Position numbers and translations under genes: made by a program | Part shown: positions 53,178 through 61,129 of the stretch, in pieces | Layout of the letters: each line of letters opens with the position of its first letter | Position numbering within the stretch: position 1 is the first letter of the stretch | Notes under the pieces: model-generated | What the model was told of the DNA's origin: nothing | The model's input: the letters and a program-made list of their open reading frames with translations, nothing else | Databases searched by the model: none | Source of the DNA: Eubacteriaceae bacterium | Lineage (GTDB): Bacteria > Bacillota > Clostridia > Peptostreptococcales > Anaerovoracaceae | Assembly (NCBI GenBank): GCA_902362435.1 | Contig: CABIWW010000006.1 | Coordinates: 1 to 64,000 of the forward strand | Direction: 5' to 3' | DNA length: 64,000 nucleotides

Positions 53178-53244
53178 GTCGGCTGGCGCCGACAAATATA
53201 TGAAGCACCGCAGGGGTGTAACCTGATGTCGACCTATGGTCGAC
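53178..53244 (+). repeat. two repeated hairpin elements before alr
   Basis: GTCGGC-TGGC-GCCGAC (53178-53193) and GTCGAC-CTATG-GTCGAC (53228-53244) are perfect 6-bp hairpins 50 bp apart. Each is preceded by AT and followed by AAAYATATGAA, so the pair is a direct repeat whose stems differ by compensating changes. That pattern suggests that the fold, not the sequence, matters. They lie between purA and the alr ribosome binding site and could be RNA stabilisers or protein targets. Confidence 0.6.
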
Positions 53245-53278
53245 AAACATATGAAAGGAGTGGAGGTTTTTCCAGAGG

Positions 53279-54418
53279 ATGTATAAAGATGCGATCAGAG
53301 CCGCATGGGCGGAAATCAATATTACGAATCTTGACTACAATATTAAACAGATAAAAGACAAAGTCGGACCGGGAAAAAAAATAACAGGCATAATAAAGGC
53401 TGATGCTTATGGTCACGGCGCGATAAAAGTTGCTACGGTACTGAGGGCAAACGGTATCGAATCTTTTGGTGTCGCGACTCTGTCTGAAGCTGTGCGCCTG
53501 CGAAAGGCCGGCTTTATCCTCGAAGAAATCACCGTTCTGGGGCTGACTCCGGATCCTTACATAGATACGATCATCGAATACAGGCTTACGCCGGTAGTCT
53601 GCGACTACGAAAATGCTGAAGCTATATCAAGAGCAGCAGCCAAGGCAAACATCATAATCAACGGATATCTGGCAATAGACACCGGAATGGGGCGTATCGG
53701 ATACGATACTGACAATTCATCATCGATCGATGATATCAGGATGATCATGAACCTGCCGAATTTCAGGATCGCTGGGCTCTTTTCACACTTTGCGGCGGCA
53801 GATTCGCTCGACAAGACGTATACTACAGTACAGGAACAGCGATTCATGGTCTTTTACAAAAAGCTGCTGAATGCCGGTATCCCGATACCGTGCAGGACAC
53901 TTGCAAACAGTGCTGCGATCATGGAAGTGGCGTCTTCGCATTATGAAATGGTCCGCCCGGGCATTATCATGTACGGCTGCTATCCGTCTGCGGAGGTCGA
54001 CAGGAGCCAGATCGATCTGCGCCCGGTGATGTCGATAAAAGCGAATATCGTTCAGCTGAAAAAAGTTCCCGCAGGAAACTCGATCAGCTACGGCCGAAAA
54101 TTCACGACACGCCAGGACAGTCTCATCGCAACCATCCCGATCGGATATTCCGATGGTCTCCCAAGACCGTACTCGACAAAAGGAAAAGTCATCGTAAATG
54201 GTGTCTTTGCACCGATCGCAGGAACCATCTGCATGGATCAGTGCATGATCGACGTGACTCACGTGCCTTATCCGAGGCTCAGCGATGAAGTCACGATCAT
54301 GGGTAAGGACGGCATCTACGAGATCAGTGCCGAAGACATTGCAAAAGCAACAAATACCATAAACTACGAAGTGCTGTGCGCATTCGGCCAGAGGCTTCCG
54401 AAGGTTTATGTGTATTAG
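53279..54418 (+). CDS. alr: alanine racemase
   Basis: PLP enzyme that makes D-alanine for the cell wall. The 379 residues have the PLP-binding lysine K40 in GIIKADAYGHG, GYLAIDTGMGRIGYD near 139-153, the NSISYGRKF segment carrying the catalytic tyrosine near 268-276, and the C-terminal beta domain with GTICMDQCMIDVT. GGAGTGGAGG lies upstream, slightly farther than usual. It is read in line with purA and probably shares its transcript in part. Two terminators follow downstream. Confidence 0.94.
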   Translation: MYKDAIRAAWAEINITNLDYNIKQIKDKVGPGKKITGIIKADAYGHGAIKVATVLRANGIESFGVATLSEAVRLRKAGFILEEITVLGLTPDPYIDTIIEYRLTPVVCDYENAEAISRAAAKANIIINGYLAIDTGMGRIGYDTDNSSSIDDIRMIMNLPNFRIAGLFSHFAAADSLDKTYTTVQEQRFMVFYKKLLNAGIPIPCRTLANSAAIMEVASSHYEMVRPGIIMYGCYPSAEVDRSQIDLRPVMSIKANIVQLKKVPAGNSISYGRKFTTRQDSLIATIPIGYSDGLPRPYSTKGKVIVNGVFAPIAGTICMDQCMIDVTHVPYPRLSDEVTIMGKDGIYEISAEDIAKATNTINYEVLCAFGQRLPKVYVY

Positions 54419-54638
54419 ATAATACTGGACAGTACATGATAAATGTGCTGACAAATCGGATAAATACAGAAGAAGAGAAGTTGTTTCACTGCATATTTTC
54501 ATATTTAGACTTTTTGCCTTTTTCCCGGAGAGCCGAAGACGATCTACTCGGAAAAACGGACAGCGTAGCCGAAGGCACAGGAGTGAACGCAGTGAGCGCT
54601 GGAGCTCCGCCAATTTCTCTATTAGAATTGACTATGTG

Positions 54639-54669
54639 AAAACCCCTGCGTCAAACGTGGGGTTTTCTT
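54639..54669 (+). terminator. first of two terminators after alr
   Basis: AAAACCCC (54639-54646) and GGGGTTTT (54659-54666) form a stem followed by CTTTC. The 220 bases between alr and this hairpin contain a frame reading through to about 54639 but nothing I recognise. Confidence 0.75.
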
Positions 54670-54677
54670 TCTACAAT

Positions 54678-54722
54678 AAGAGAGGATCTATAGCTGAACT
54701 GCTATGCTTCCTCTCTTTTTAT
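54678..54722 (+). terminator. second terminator after alr
   Basis: AAGAGAGGA (54678-54686) pairs with TCCTCTCTT (54709-54717), with an inner ATAGC/GCTAT stem, and the right arm runs into five T. Two terminators in a row within 85 bases point to a firm boundary. Confidence 0.78.
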
Positions 54723-54844
54723 TATCGTATAGATATCAGGTGATCATATGTTGCCGGAGCTGGGTATGCCTTTTGCGTGATCGTGTATCGTTATTAAGCG
54801 AAATTCTCAAAACCTTGCAAATACTGCATCCCAGCATTCATCAG

Positions 54845-54955
54845 TTACAACTTCTTTATTTTCTGCGGCGGCAGACCAGTCGCTTTCGTGATAGTCTCAA
54901 GATCCATTTTCATCTCAAGCATCCTCAAGCGTATCGTTCTCCTGCATGGATCATC
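54845..54955 (-). pseudogene. 3' remnant of an Rpn/PD-(D/E)XK-type gene
   Basis: The last 25 codons of this frame (54922-54845) read MLEMKMDLETITKATGLP and end QKIKKL. This is the standard C-terminal helix of Rpn-family nucleases, close to LDVKVISEATGLTEDEI in the intact gene at 16882. The frame upstream decays within about ten codons into the repeat array. The nuclease domain is gone, so this is a leftover of a deletion. Confidence 0.7.
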
Positions 54956-54957
54956 GA

Positions 54958-55215
54958 TTACCAAAAATATACCTTCAGGCTGTCTTCTTTGGTAAAATCC
55001 CTGAAAAATCATGCCTTTCAAGGAAGGCGATTACCAAGAATCAAAATCTGCTCATGATTATTTGGTAAAATCTTTCGTGAAATATGGCTTTTTATACGTT
55101 TAAAATACCAAAAATCAATGATCGCTTCCTGGTTCTTGGTATTCGACATCAGAAAAAGAGCCGGAAAGCTGCCATTTTTACCAACAACAGCTATCCGGCA
55201 AATGATTTTTGGTTT
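54958..55215. repeat. array of four 38-bp inverted repeats with a 73-74-bp period
   Basis: Four elements start at 54958, 55031, 55105 and 55178, so the steps are 73, 74 and 73 bp. Each is exactly 38 bp from a left arm TTACCAA (ATACCAA in the third) to a right arm TTGGTAA (TTGGTAT in the third, TTGGTTT in the fourth). The 24 bases between arms are not conserved, while bases after the right arm are partly similar (GAAAAATCATGCC-like). The period equals seven helical turns of DNA, so all arms face the same side. I know of no named element of this form. It adjoins the Rpn remnant. Confidence 0.75.
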
Positions 55216-55414
55216 TAACCCTGTAAGGCATGACAAGACATAAATGTATGATGAAACGAGAGGTGCGAGTCAATGCCAGGAGTGCAGGATTAGACAGACA
55301 AGTAGTGCGCACACGCAGAGCGTATGCTATTTCACTTCGCTGCCGCGTTCCGGGATCAGTCTGAGAAGAGCTTTATCTCTCCCGGTTCCGGCACACTGCC
55401 ATCCTGCAGTCCGT

Positions 55415-56032
55415 TTATCTCAAACCATTTATATCAGGCAAGCTCACGATACGGCTGCATACCTTTTCCGCAAGAGCCATGTTATGCGTCACCACCGCCA
55501 TCCCGAGATCGCGTTCATGCGCCCTTTCCAGCAGCAGCTCCCAGATCTGCGCCTGCGTTATCACATCCAGCATCGTCGTGATCTCATCGCAGACAAGGAA
55601 TCGCGTCTGCGGACCGAGCACCCTGGCGATACAGAAACGCTGCAGCTCACCGCCCGAAAGCTCAGACGGCCAGCGCTTCAGCCATTCACTTTCGATGCCC
55701 ATTTCCTTGAGCAATTCCTCATCGGGCTCCCAGCACTCTTTCAGCGTCCGCTCCATCTTCCACCGTGGGTTCACCGCCTGCTCCGGATGCTGATATATCA
55801 GCTGCACCGGCGAATAACCGCGCGTCGGCAGCGGCTTTCCATCCAACAGCACCTGCCCTTCCGTCGGCTCGAGATAACCCGCCAGGATCTTGGAAAGCGT
55901 GCTCTTTCCGCACCCGGACGGACCGGTCAGAGCCACTCGCTCCCCGGCATCCAGCGTGAGATCCACATTTTTCAGGATCCACGGGCTTTTGCGATCGTAT
56001 CTGAAACTTATATTCTCCGCTCTAAGTTGCAT
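55415..56032 (-). CDS. peptide/nickel-type ABC transporter ATP-binding protein (DppF/NikE-like)
   Basis: A 205-residue ATPase with Walker A GPSGCGKSTL near 37-46, signature LSGGELQRF near 129-137 and Walker B FLVCDEITTMLD near 148-159. It is shorter than usual DppF or OppF proteins and lacks the extra C-terminal domain with the cluster-binding cysteines of that branch. It overlaps the preceding ATPase gene by 11 bp. With the other four genes it forms a complete importer. Whether the cargo is peptide, nickel or another metal chelate is not settled; the short second ATPase is often seen in nickel-type systems. Confidence 0.88.
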   Translation of the reverse strand: MQLRAENISFRYDRKSPWILKNVDLTLDAGERVALTGPSGCGKSTLSKILAGYLEPTEGQVLLDGKPLPTRGYSPVQLIYQHPEQAVNPRWKMERTLKECWEPDEELLKEMGIESEWLKRWPSELSGGELQRFCIARVLGPQTRFLVCDEITTMLDVITQAQIWELLLERAHERDLGMAVVTHNMALAEKVCSRIVSLPDINGLR

Positions 56033-57080
56033 GGATGCACCTCACTTCCCCGCCTCTCAACCGGCGCATTTCTATCTCTCCGCAGCACTCCGCGGTCCTG
56101 CATGTACATCTCGGTGCAAAGAGGCAGCCTTCCGGAAGCTCACCGGCATATGGCTGAGACCCGGATATCGGCTTGAAGCCATTCTGCGGCAGTGCCTCTA
56201 TAAAGGCCCTGCTGTACGGATGCCTGAGCGCGTCACCGCCGCCCTTGAAATCCGCTGCCGGGCAGATTTCTACGGTAGTCCCCGCATAAAATACTGCGAT
56301 CCTGTCTGCGACGTTCAGCGCCAGATCGATATCATGTGTTATCAGCAGCACCCCGCAGCCCTGATCTGCCAGCTCGCGGAAATTCCTGAGCGTTTCCATC
56401 GCCATCTCAAGATCGAGTCCCGGAGTCGGTTCGTCTGCGATTATCAGCTTTGCGTTTTCCATCACTGCAGTCGATATCAGCACACGCCTCGCCATGCCTC
56501 CCGAAAGCTGGAACGGATACATATCCTCTGCTTCCTTCGCCAGACCGTATCTGCTGAATGCACGTTTGACCTTTTCCATAGTACCGCGCACACCTTTGAC
56601 CTGCCTGCCTACTTTCATCAGCGGATCGAGAAAATCCACAGACTGCGGGATGAACACGATCTCTCTGCCGCGCAGATCCGCTTTCCTCTCAGTAGACAGC
56701 GGCTTTCCATCAAACTCCATCGTACCGCTCATACTGCTGTTTTCCGGCAGTATCCCCAGCACCGAATGTGCCAGCAGGCTTTTGCCGGAACCACTTGAGC
56801 CGACCACTGCCATGATCTCGCCGGGATACACCTCGACATCAAGTGAATGTATCACCTCAAGGTCCGCCTTATTCCAGCCGCGGTCATAACGGCTGAATGA
56901 AATGGTCAAATCCTTTATGTCGAGGATCGGCTGCTGATCCGCACAGCCGTCGCACTCAAATGTTTCACGCTCTGACATCCCGTTTTTTATATCGAATTCT
57001 GTTTTTTTGATTTCTTCTTTTTCTGTGATCATTTTTCCTGCCTTTTCATTTTCTCCGGACTTGCACATCTGTATATCCAT
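56022..57080 (-). CDS. peptide/nickel-type ABC transporter ATP-binding protein (DppD/NikD-like)
   Basis: A 352-residue ATPase. A polar N-terminal extension (about 1-50) precedes LDIKDLTISFSRYD, Walker A GSSGSGKSLLAHS near 96-108, signature LSGGMARRV near 200 and Walker B LIIADEPTPGLD. The C-terminus has a three-cysteine region (FAPRCTCRTAECC) like that of Dpp/Opp ATPases. The start at 57080 (ATG) has GAGG eight bases before; a TTG two codons earlier is not needed. It lies 10 bp after the DppC-type permease gene. Confidence 0.9.
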   Translation of the reverse strand: MDIQMCKSGENEKAGKMITEKEEIKKTEFDIKNGMSERETFECDGCADQQPILDIKDLTISFSRYDRGWNKADLEVIHSLDVEVYPGEIMAVVGSSGSGKSLLAHSVLGILPENSSMSGTMEFDGKPLSTERKADLRGREIVFIPQSVDFLDPLMKVGRQVKGVRGTMEKVKRAFSRYGLAKEAEDMYPFQLSGGMARRVLISTAVMENAKLIIADEPTPGLDLEMAMETLRNFRELADQGCGVLLITHDIDLALNVADRIAVFYAGTTVEICPAADFKGGGDALRHPYSRAFIEALPQNGFKPISGSQPYAGELPEGCLFAPRCTCRTAECCGEIEMRRLRGGEVRCIHAT

Positions 57081-57090
57081 ATGCAAAACC

Positions 57091-57969
57091 TCACTGTTCG
57101 CTGCTGCCAGGGTTCATCAGCATCCTGAGCTTTTCCCCGATAACGTCAAAAAGCATCACCGCTATCAGCAGGATCAGCCCCGGGAACAGGCACAGCCACC
57201 ATTTCCCCGTAACGATATGCTTCATTGCTTCTGACAATATGCCCCCGATCGCCGGAGTCGATGCAGAAAACCCGAAGCCCAGGAACGTGAGCGACGCCTC
57301 ATGCATTATCGCATGCGGGAAAAGCAGTATGAGCCCGGTCAGATACACAGGCATCACGTGCGGTACTACGTGATCCTTTGCTACTTTGAATTTCGAATGT
57401 CCCATCTTCTGTGCAGCTTTGACATACTGTGTATTTTTCACCTGCAGCACTTCAGCTCTGACAAGCCTCGTCAATTCTGTCCAGTGCGTCACCGCTACTG
57501 CAAACGCTACTCCCAGTCCTCCGCGTCCCATCATATATGAGATCAGCATCAGTAGTACCAGATGCGGCAGTCCCATACAGCAGTCCACAAGCCAGTTTAT
57601 CGTGCGGTCGACCACGCCGCCCGCTACCGCGGCAACTATACCGAGTATCAGCGCTATTATCGAACTGACCGCCGATGCTGCCAGTCCTATAATTATGCTA
57701 TTGGAAAGTCCCTTGATACTTCTCCAGAACATGTCGCGCCCCATGAAATCCGTACCGAACGGATGCGCCAGCGAAGGCGCCAGGAACTTGTCTTCATAAT
57801 GCACCCCGTAAAGAGCCGGATCCATCAGCAGTCCTGCGATCAGCACCGCCAGCAGATATACCGCCGCCAGAGTGATATATATGATCATTTTTTTCTTAGT
57901 ATTCAGTTTCGGCTGCCGGAGTCTCGGCGCTGCCGCTGTCATCTGCATATTATTCTGCACACTATGCAT
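57091..57969 (-). CDS. peptide/nickel-type ABC transporter permease (DppC/NikC-like)
   Basis: A 292-residue permease with an N-terminal helix (about 28-48), the family motif HPFGTDFMGRDMFWRSIKG near 88-106, and five more helices. The EAA loop is in the second half (KAAQKMGHSKFKVAKDHVVPH near 185-205, here split by helices). AAGGAGGGAGG precedes the ATG. It overlaps the DppB-type gene by 8 bp. Confidence 0.92.
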   Translation of the reverse strand: MHSVQNNMQMTAAAPRLRQPKLNTKKKMIIYITLAAVYLLAVLIAGLLMDPALYGVHYEDKFLAPSLAHPFGTDFMGRDMFWRSIKGLSNSIIIGLAASAVSSIIALILGIVAAVAGGVVDRTINWLVDCCMGLPHLVLLMLISYMMGRGGLGVAFAVAVTHWTELTRLVRAEVLQVKNTQYVKAAQKMGHSKFKVAKDHVVPHVMPVYLTGLILLFPHAIMHEASLTFLGFGFSASTPAIGGILSEAMKHIVTGKWWLCLFPGLILLIAVMLFDVIGEKLRMLMNPGSSEQ

Positions 57970-58945
57970 GGTAGCCTCCCTCCTTCAGTCTCGGATCCAC
58001 TATCCCGTAAAGAATATTTGCTATAAAATTACCTGCAAACACGAATATCGCACTGAATACTGCAAGTGCTATCAGAAGCGGCACATCGGCATTGAGTGCC
58101 GCAGCCGTGACTGCACTGCCGATCCCGGGGTATGAAAACACTGTCTCTGCCAGAGCTATACCTCCGAAAAGCTCGCTAAACGATGCAAACTGCAGCGTTA
58201 TCGCAGGCATCGCGATATTCCTCAGCGCATGTCTCATGATCAGCTCTTTCATCGACTCCCCCCGTGCCTTTGCAAAGAGGATATAGTCACTGTGCATGAT
58301 CTCTATGAGCTTCTGTCTCGTGTAAAGCGTTATCTTGCTGGTTCCCAGGATGCTCAGGGTCACAGCCGGCAGTATCATGTGATAGATCCTGTCCCATATC
58401 GTCACGTCTGCCGCCAGCTTGTCGACCGGCGCCGCCTGCCCGATCGGAAACCAGCCCAGTATTATCGAAAACACAGTCAGCATCAGCAGTCCGAACCAGA
58501 ACACCGGTGCAGACTGCAGTATCAGACAAAATGCTTTGACACACCGGTCGAATACACTGCTCTTTTTCACTGCTGCCAGGATCCCGGCTGCAAACCCGAT
58601 GATTCCTGACAGCGCCCATGCCATCAGTATCAAAGCAAGTGAATATTTGAATCTGTCCGCGATCACCTTCGATACCGGCATGTTGTATGTTATAGATGTG
58701 CCTAGATCACCGTGAAGCGCATGATCAGCCCATGTCAGGAATCTTTCGACAGGAGGATCATTGAGCCCCCAGTATTCGGCTACTTCCTGCTTCGCTTCTT
58801 CTGACAGCGTAGATTCCGCGCCTACATACGCCTTGAGAGGATCTATCGGCGAGAATGCTATAAGCATGAATGCCAGGATACTGACAGCTATCATAAGTGT
58901 CAGCATCCTGGCTGTTGTAGAACAGATATATTTTATCCGGTTCAT
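57962..58945 (-). CDS. peptide/nickel-type ABC transporter permease (DppB/NikB-like)
   Basis: A 327-residue permease with the usual N-terminal helix, the long periplasm-side loop containing PIDPLKAYVG, and the permease core with RQKLIEIMHSDYILFAKARG near 210-229 (EAA loop). The start at 58945 is preferred because AAAGGA lies just upstream; the frame extends six codons further. It is the first of the four transport genes after the binding protein, separated from it by 92 bp that contain a small TTACTGC/GCGGTAA hairpin (59014-59036 region). Confidence 0.92.
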   Translation of the reverse strand: MNRIKYICSTTARMLTLMIAVSILAFMLIAFSPIDPLKAYVGAESTLSEEAKQEVAEYWGLNDPPVERFLTWADHALHGDLGTSITYNMPVSKVIADRFKYSLALILMAWALSGIIGFAAGILAAVKKSSVFDRCVKAFCLILQSAPVFWFGLLMLTVFSIILGWFPIGQAAPVDKLAADVTIWDRIYHMILPAVTLSILGTSKITLYTRQKLIEIMHSDYILFAKARGESMKELIMRHALRNIAMPAITLQFASFSELFGGIALAETVFSYPGIGSAVTAAALNADVPLLIALAVFSAIFVFAGNFIANILYGIVDPRLKEGGYHA

Positions 58946-59037
58946 TTTTTTTCCTTTCTCCATCAGCTGATATACTGCTGCAAGGCTGCCTCATTCATGA
59001 TGATACAGCCCTGCCTTTACCGCAGTATAGCAGTAAT

Positions 59038-60657
59038 TTATCTCTTCAGTGTCCAGTCATTCATATTGTTTATGATCGGTGCTCCATGTCCATGCGGATG
59101 TGGTATCTGTGTGTCGACCGAAATATCAAGATCGTCGCTCACGAAATAACTATGTTCTATATTTACGATGTAAAGGTATGCATAGTCATCAGCAGCTGCA
59201 CTCTGAACTTCTTTCCAGGCTGCTGTTGCATCAGCTTTGTTATTTGCGTTCAGCGCAGTATTTATCAGCTTATCTACTTCACTGTCTGAATATCTTACAG
59301 TATTTGATGTTCCGTTTCCTGTGAAAGCATCTGTATAGAACAGGTTTTTAAGAACTATAGGGTCAAACTGTCCCCAGCCCCATACGACTCCGCATGATGC
59401 CGCTGAAGTTGTAAGCTCGTCCCATGTCTGCTGATCTACGTCTATCTTTATGCCAAGCGCTTCCGCTTCTTCTGCTACCGCTGTTGCCAGCTGATATCTT
59501 GTGGTATCTCCACTCGGCGCCAGCACTGTAAATTCGCATTTCTTTCCATTTTTTTCGTATATGCCGTCTTTGCCTTTGCTCCATCCTGCAGCTTCCATGA
59601 TCTGCGCAGCCTTTTCCGTCTGTCCGTCTTCATATGATGGAGGGTTTCCCCACTCGAGGTTCGTCGTAAAACCTTCCGCAGGTTTTCCTATACCGTTCAG
59701 TGCGTTGTCTATTATCTTCTGTCGGTCGATGCCTATGGAAAGTGCCTCTCTTACGGCTTTGTCTGCAGTGACGTCATTGCCGGCTTTTATCTTCTGTCCG
59801 TCTTTCGTCGTATATTCAGTTTCTGATGTGACCGGCAGACTTATCTGTCTTACATCCATCGTCTCCAGATTCTCTATATGCATGCCTTTTACATCTTCAT
59901 CGGCATAGCTCGGATTTACCATAACTACATCGAGCTCGCCGGATTTTGCATTTGCGATCGCTGTGTCTTCTTCCATGTTGAGCATCGTTACTCTCGGTAT
60001 CGATGGTACTCCGCCGTAATAATCGTCGTTCGCATCGACTATTATCTTCTGTGCGGTATCGTACTGCACGATTTTCCACGGTCCTGTACCTACCGGCTCT
60101 GTATCGAATGTCTCGCTGTCATAGCTGTCTGACGGTACTATCCCCAGGCATACAGTCTGATCGAGGAATGATGAATACGGCTCACTAAGCGTGAATACTA
60201 CCGTGTGATCGTCCGCGGCCTCTACTGAAGCCATCCTGCTGAGATCTACATTTTCATTATTGCCCTGGTTTTTCTTTACTTCATTATATGTAAATACCAC
60301 GTCCTCTGCTGTAAAATCAGATCCATCGTGGAAAGTCACGCCTTCACGGAGCTTGAAAGTATATGTGAGTGCATCATCGCTCACTTCCCATTCAGTCGCC
60401 AGATCTCCGGTGTATGTTGATTCCGGCGTAACCTTCGTAAGGGCATTGTTTGTGAACGGATATCCATATGACATCGCTCCCTTTACAGGGTCAAGACTGC
60501 TGTCGAATATCGTTCCTCCGATGTATACTGAGATACCGTCATCCGATGATCCTGAAGAACTGCCGCATCCCGCGAATATCTCGAGTGCGCCGACAGTCAT
60601 CACTGCTGCAGCCAGCAAGCATGCTGCTCTTTTCAATAACCTTTTTTTCATAATCAT
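59038..60657 (-). CDS. substrate-binding lipoprotein of the peptide/nickel-type ABC importer
   Basis: Extracellular family-5 solute-binding protein, 539 residues. The signal peptide ends in the lipobox FAGC (about residue 29-31), followed by a Ser/Gly linker. The binding fold starts with ISVYIGGTIFDSSLDPVKG and holds TYTFKLREGVTFHDGSDFTAEDVVF, here near 84-108, a hallmark of the family; the C-terminus ends with HPHGHGAPIINN, a His-rich stretch. Those histidines might bind a metal, which would favour nickel transport, but peptides remain possible. The start at 60657 (or the ATG two codons later) has AAGGAG. A promoter, a 330-base leader and a terminator-like hairpin lie upstream. Confidence 0.9.
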   Translation of the reverse strand: MIMKKRLLKRAACLLAAAVMTVGALEIFAGCGSSSGSSDDGISVYIGGTIFDSSLDPVKGAMSYGYPFTNNALTKVTPESTYTGDLATEWEVSDDALTYTFKLREGVTFHDGSDFTAEDVVFTYNEVKKNQGNNENVDLSRMASVEAADDHTVVFTLSEPYSSFLDQTVCLGIVPSDSYDSETFDTEPVGTGPWKIVQYDTAQKIIVDANDDYYGGVPSIPRVTMLNMEEDTAIANAKSGELDVVMVNPSYADEDVKGMHIENLETMDVRQISLPVTSETEYTTKDGQKIKAGNDVTADKAVREALSIGIDRQKIIDNALNGIGKPAEGFTTNLEWGNPPSYEDGQTEKAAQIMEAAGWSKGKDGIYEKNGKKCEFTVLAPSGDTTRYQLATAVAEEAEALGIKIDVDQQTWDELTTSAASCGVVWGWGQFDPIVLKNLFYTDAFTGNGTSNTVRYSDSEVDKLINTALNANNKADATAAWKEVQSAAADDYAYLYIVNIEHSYFVSDDLDISVDTQIPHPHGHGAPIINNMNDWTLKR

Positions 60658-60720
60658 ACTTCTCCTTCTTCCTTCATCTGAGAACATCCCGCGGCACTGT
60701 ATATCCGCATATTTACCGCG

Positions 60721-60777
60721 AAAAAAATCCAGGTCGGTATATGCGGCTGTTTCTTTTAGCTCGTATGCCTTCCTGGA
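60721..60777 (-). promoter_or_regulatory. terminator-like hairpin in the leader of the ABC importer
   Basis: On the minus strand TCCAGG (60777-60772) pairs with CCTGGA (60733-60728), enclosing about 38 bases, and seven T follow (60727-60721). A second pairing, CCGCATAT (60746-60739) with ATATGCGG (60712-60705), would exclude the first because the arms interleave. The layout (promoter at 60986-61015, about 250 bases of leader, hairpin and T-run, then the gene) is that of an attenuator or riboswitch, but no known riboswitch class is recognised. Confidence 0.42.
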
Positions 60778-60985
60778 CAAATATTCTCTGATATTTAGTT
60801 TGTAGTCTATGACATTCTGATTTTGATTTTCATTCAGTCAGTCAGCCAAATGCCAATAGATAATATCATATGACATTTACTGTACTCGTATTATTGCCTT
60901 TTCGTAAACTTTTAGATCTGATATTTTCTGTAATGTCTGATCCTGCACCCTTCTGAGTACTTATGATACTTCATGTATCGTTTTG

Positions 60986-61015
60986 ATTCTATCATCTGCA
61001 CCGCATCACTGTCAA
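60986..61015 (-). promoter_or_regulatory. promoter of the ABC importer operon
   Basis: On the minus strand a consensus TTGACA (61015-61010), an 18-bp spacer and TAGAAT (60991-60986). It gives a leader of about 320 bases before the binding-protein gene. A GATAC/GTATC hairpin lies at the very start of the RNA (near 60965-60980), and GTACTC (near 60958) can pair with GAGTAC (near 60885). The rest of the 61030-61129 stretch shows nothing. Confidence 0.62.
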
Positions 61016-61129
61016 TCTGTTTTGATTTACTATCATGCTATGTTTAACTTACTTTTACGAGTATCGGGATCATTTTAGATCTTTTTTTCATATGCTTTTC
61101 TCATTATCATGCGTTTTCAGGATTTTTGC

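Noticed and set aside
54440..54722. end of an insertion sequence with its guide-type RNA
   Set aside because: The GC-rich segment and double terminators recall the right end of IS605-type elements, but no transposase or TnpB remnant is found on either strand.
54958..55215. CRISPR array
   Set aside because: The period (73-74 bp) fits repeat plus spacer, but only 7-bp arms are kept, the repeats are not near-identical, and there are no cas genes in the window.
55244..56176. 310-codon open frame on the plus strand
   Set aside because: Antisense to the two ATPase genes, which have intact Walker and signature motifs.
60658..60780. longer N-terminus for the binding lipoprotein
   Set aside because: The frame reaches a TTG at 60780, but the signal peptide and lipobox begin at 60657, where the ribosome binding site is; the upstream part overlaps the leader hairpin.
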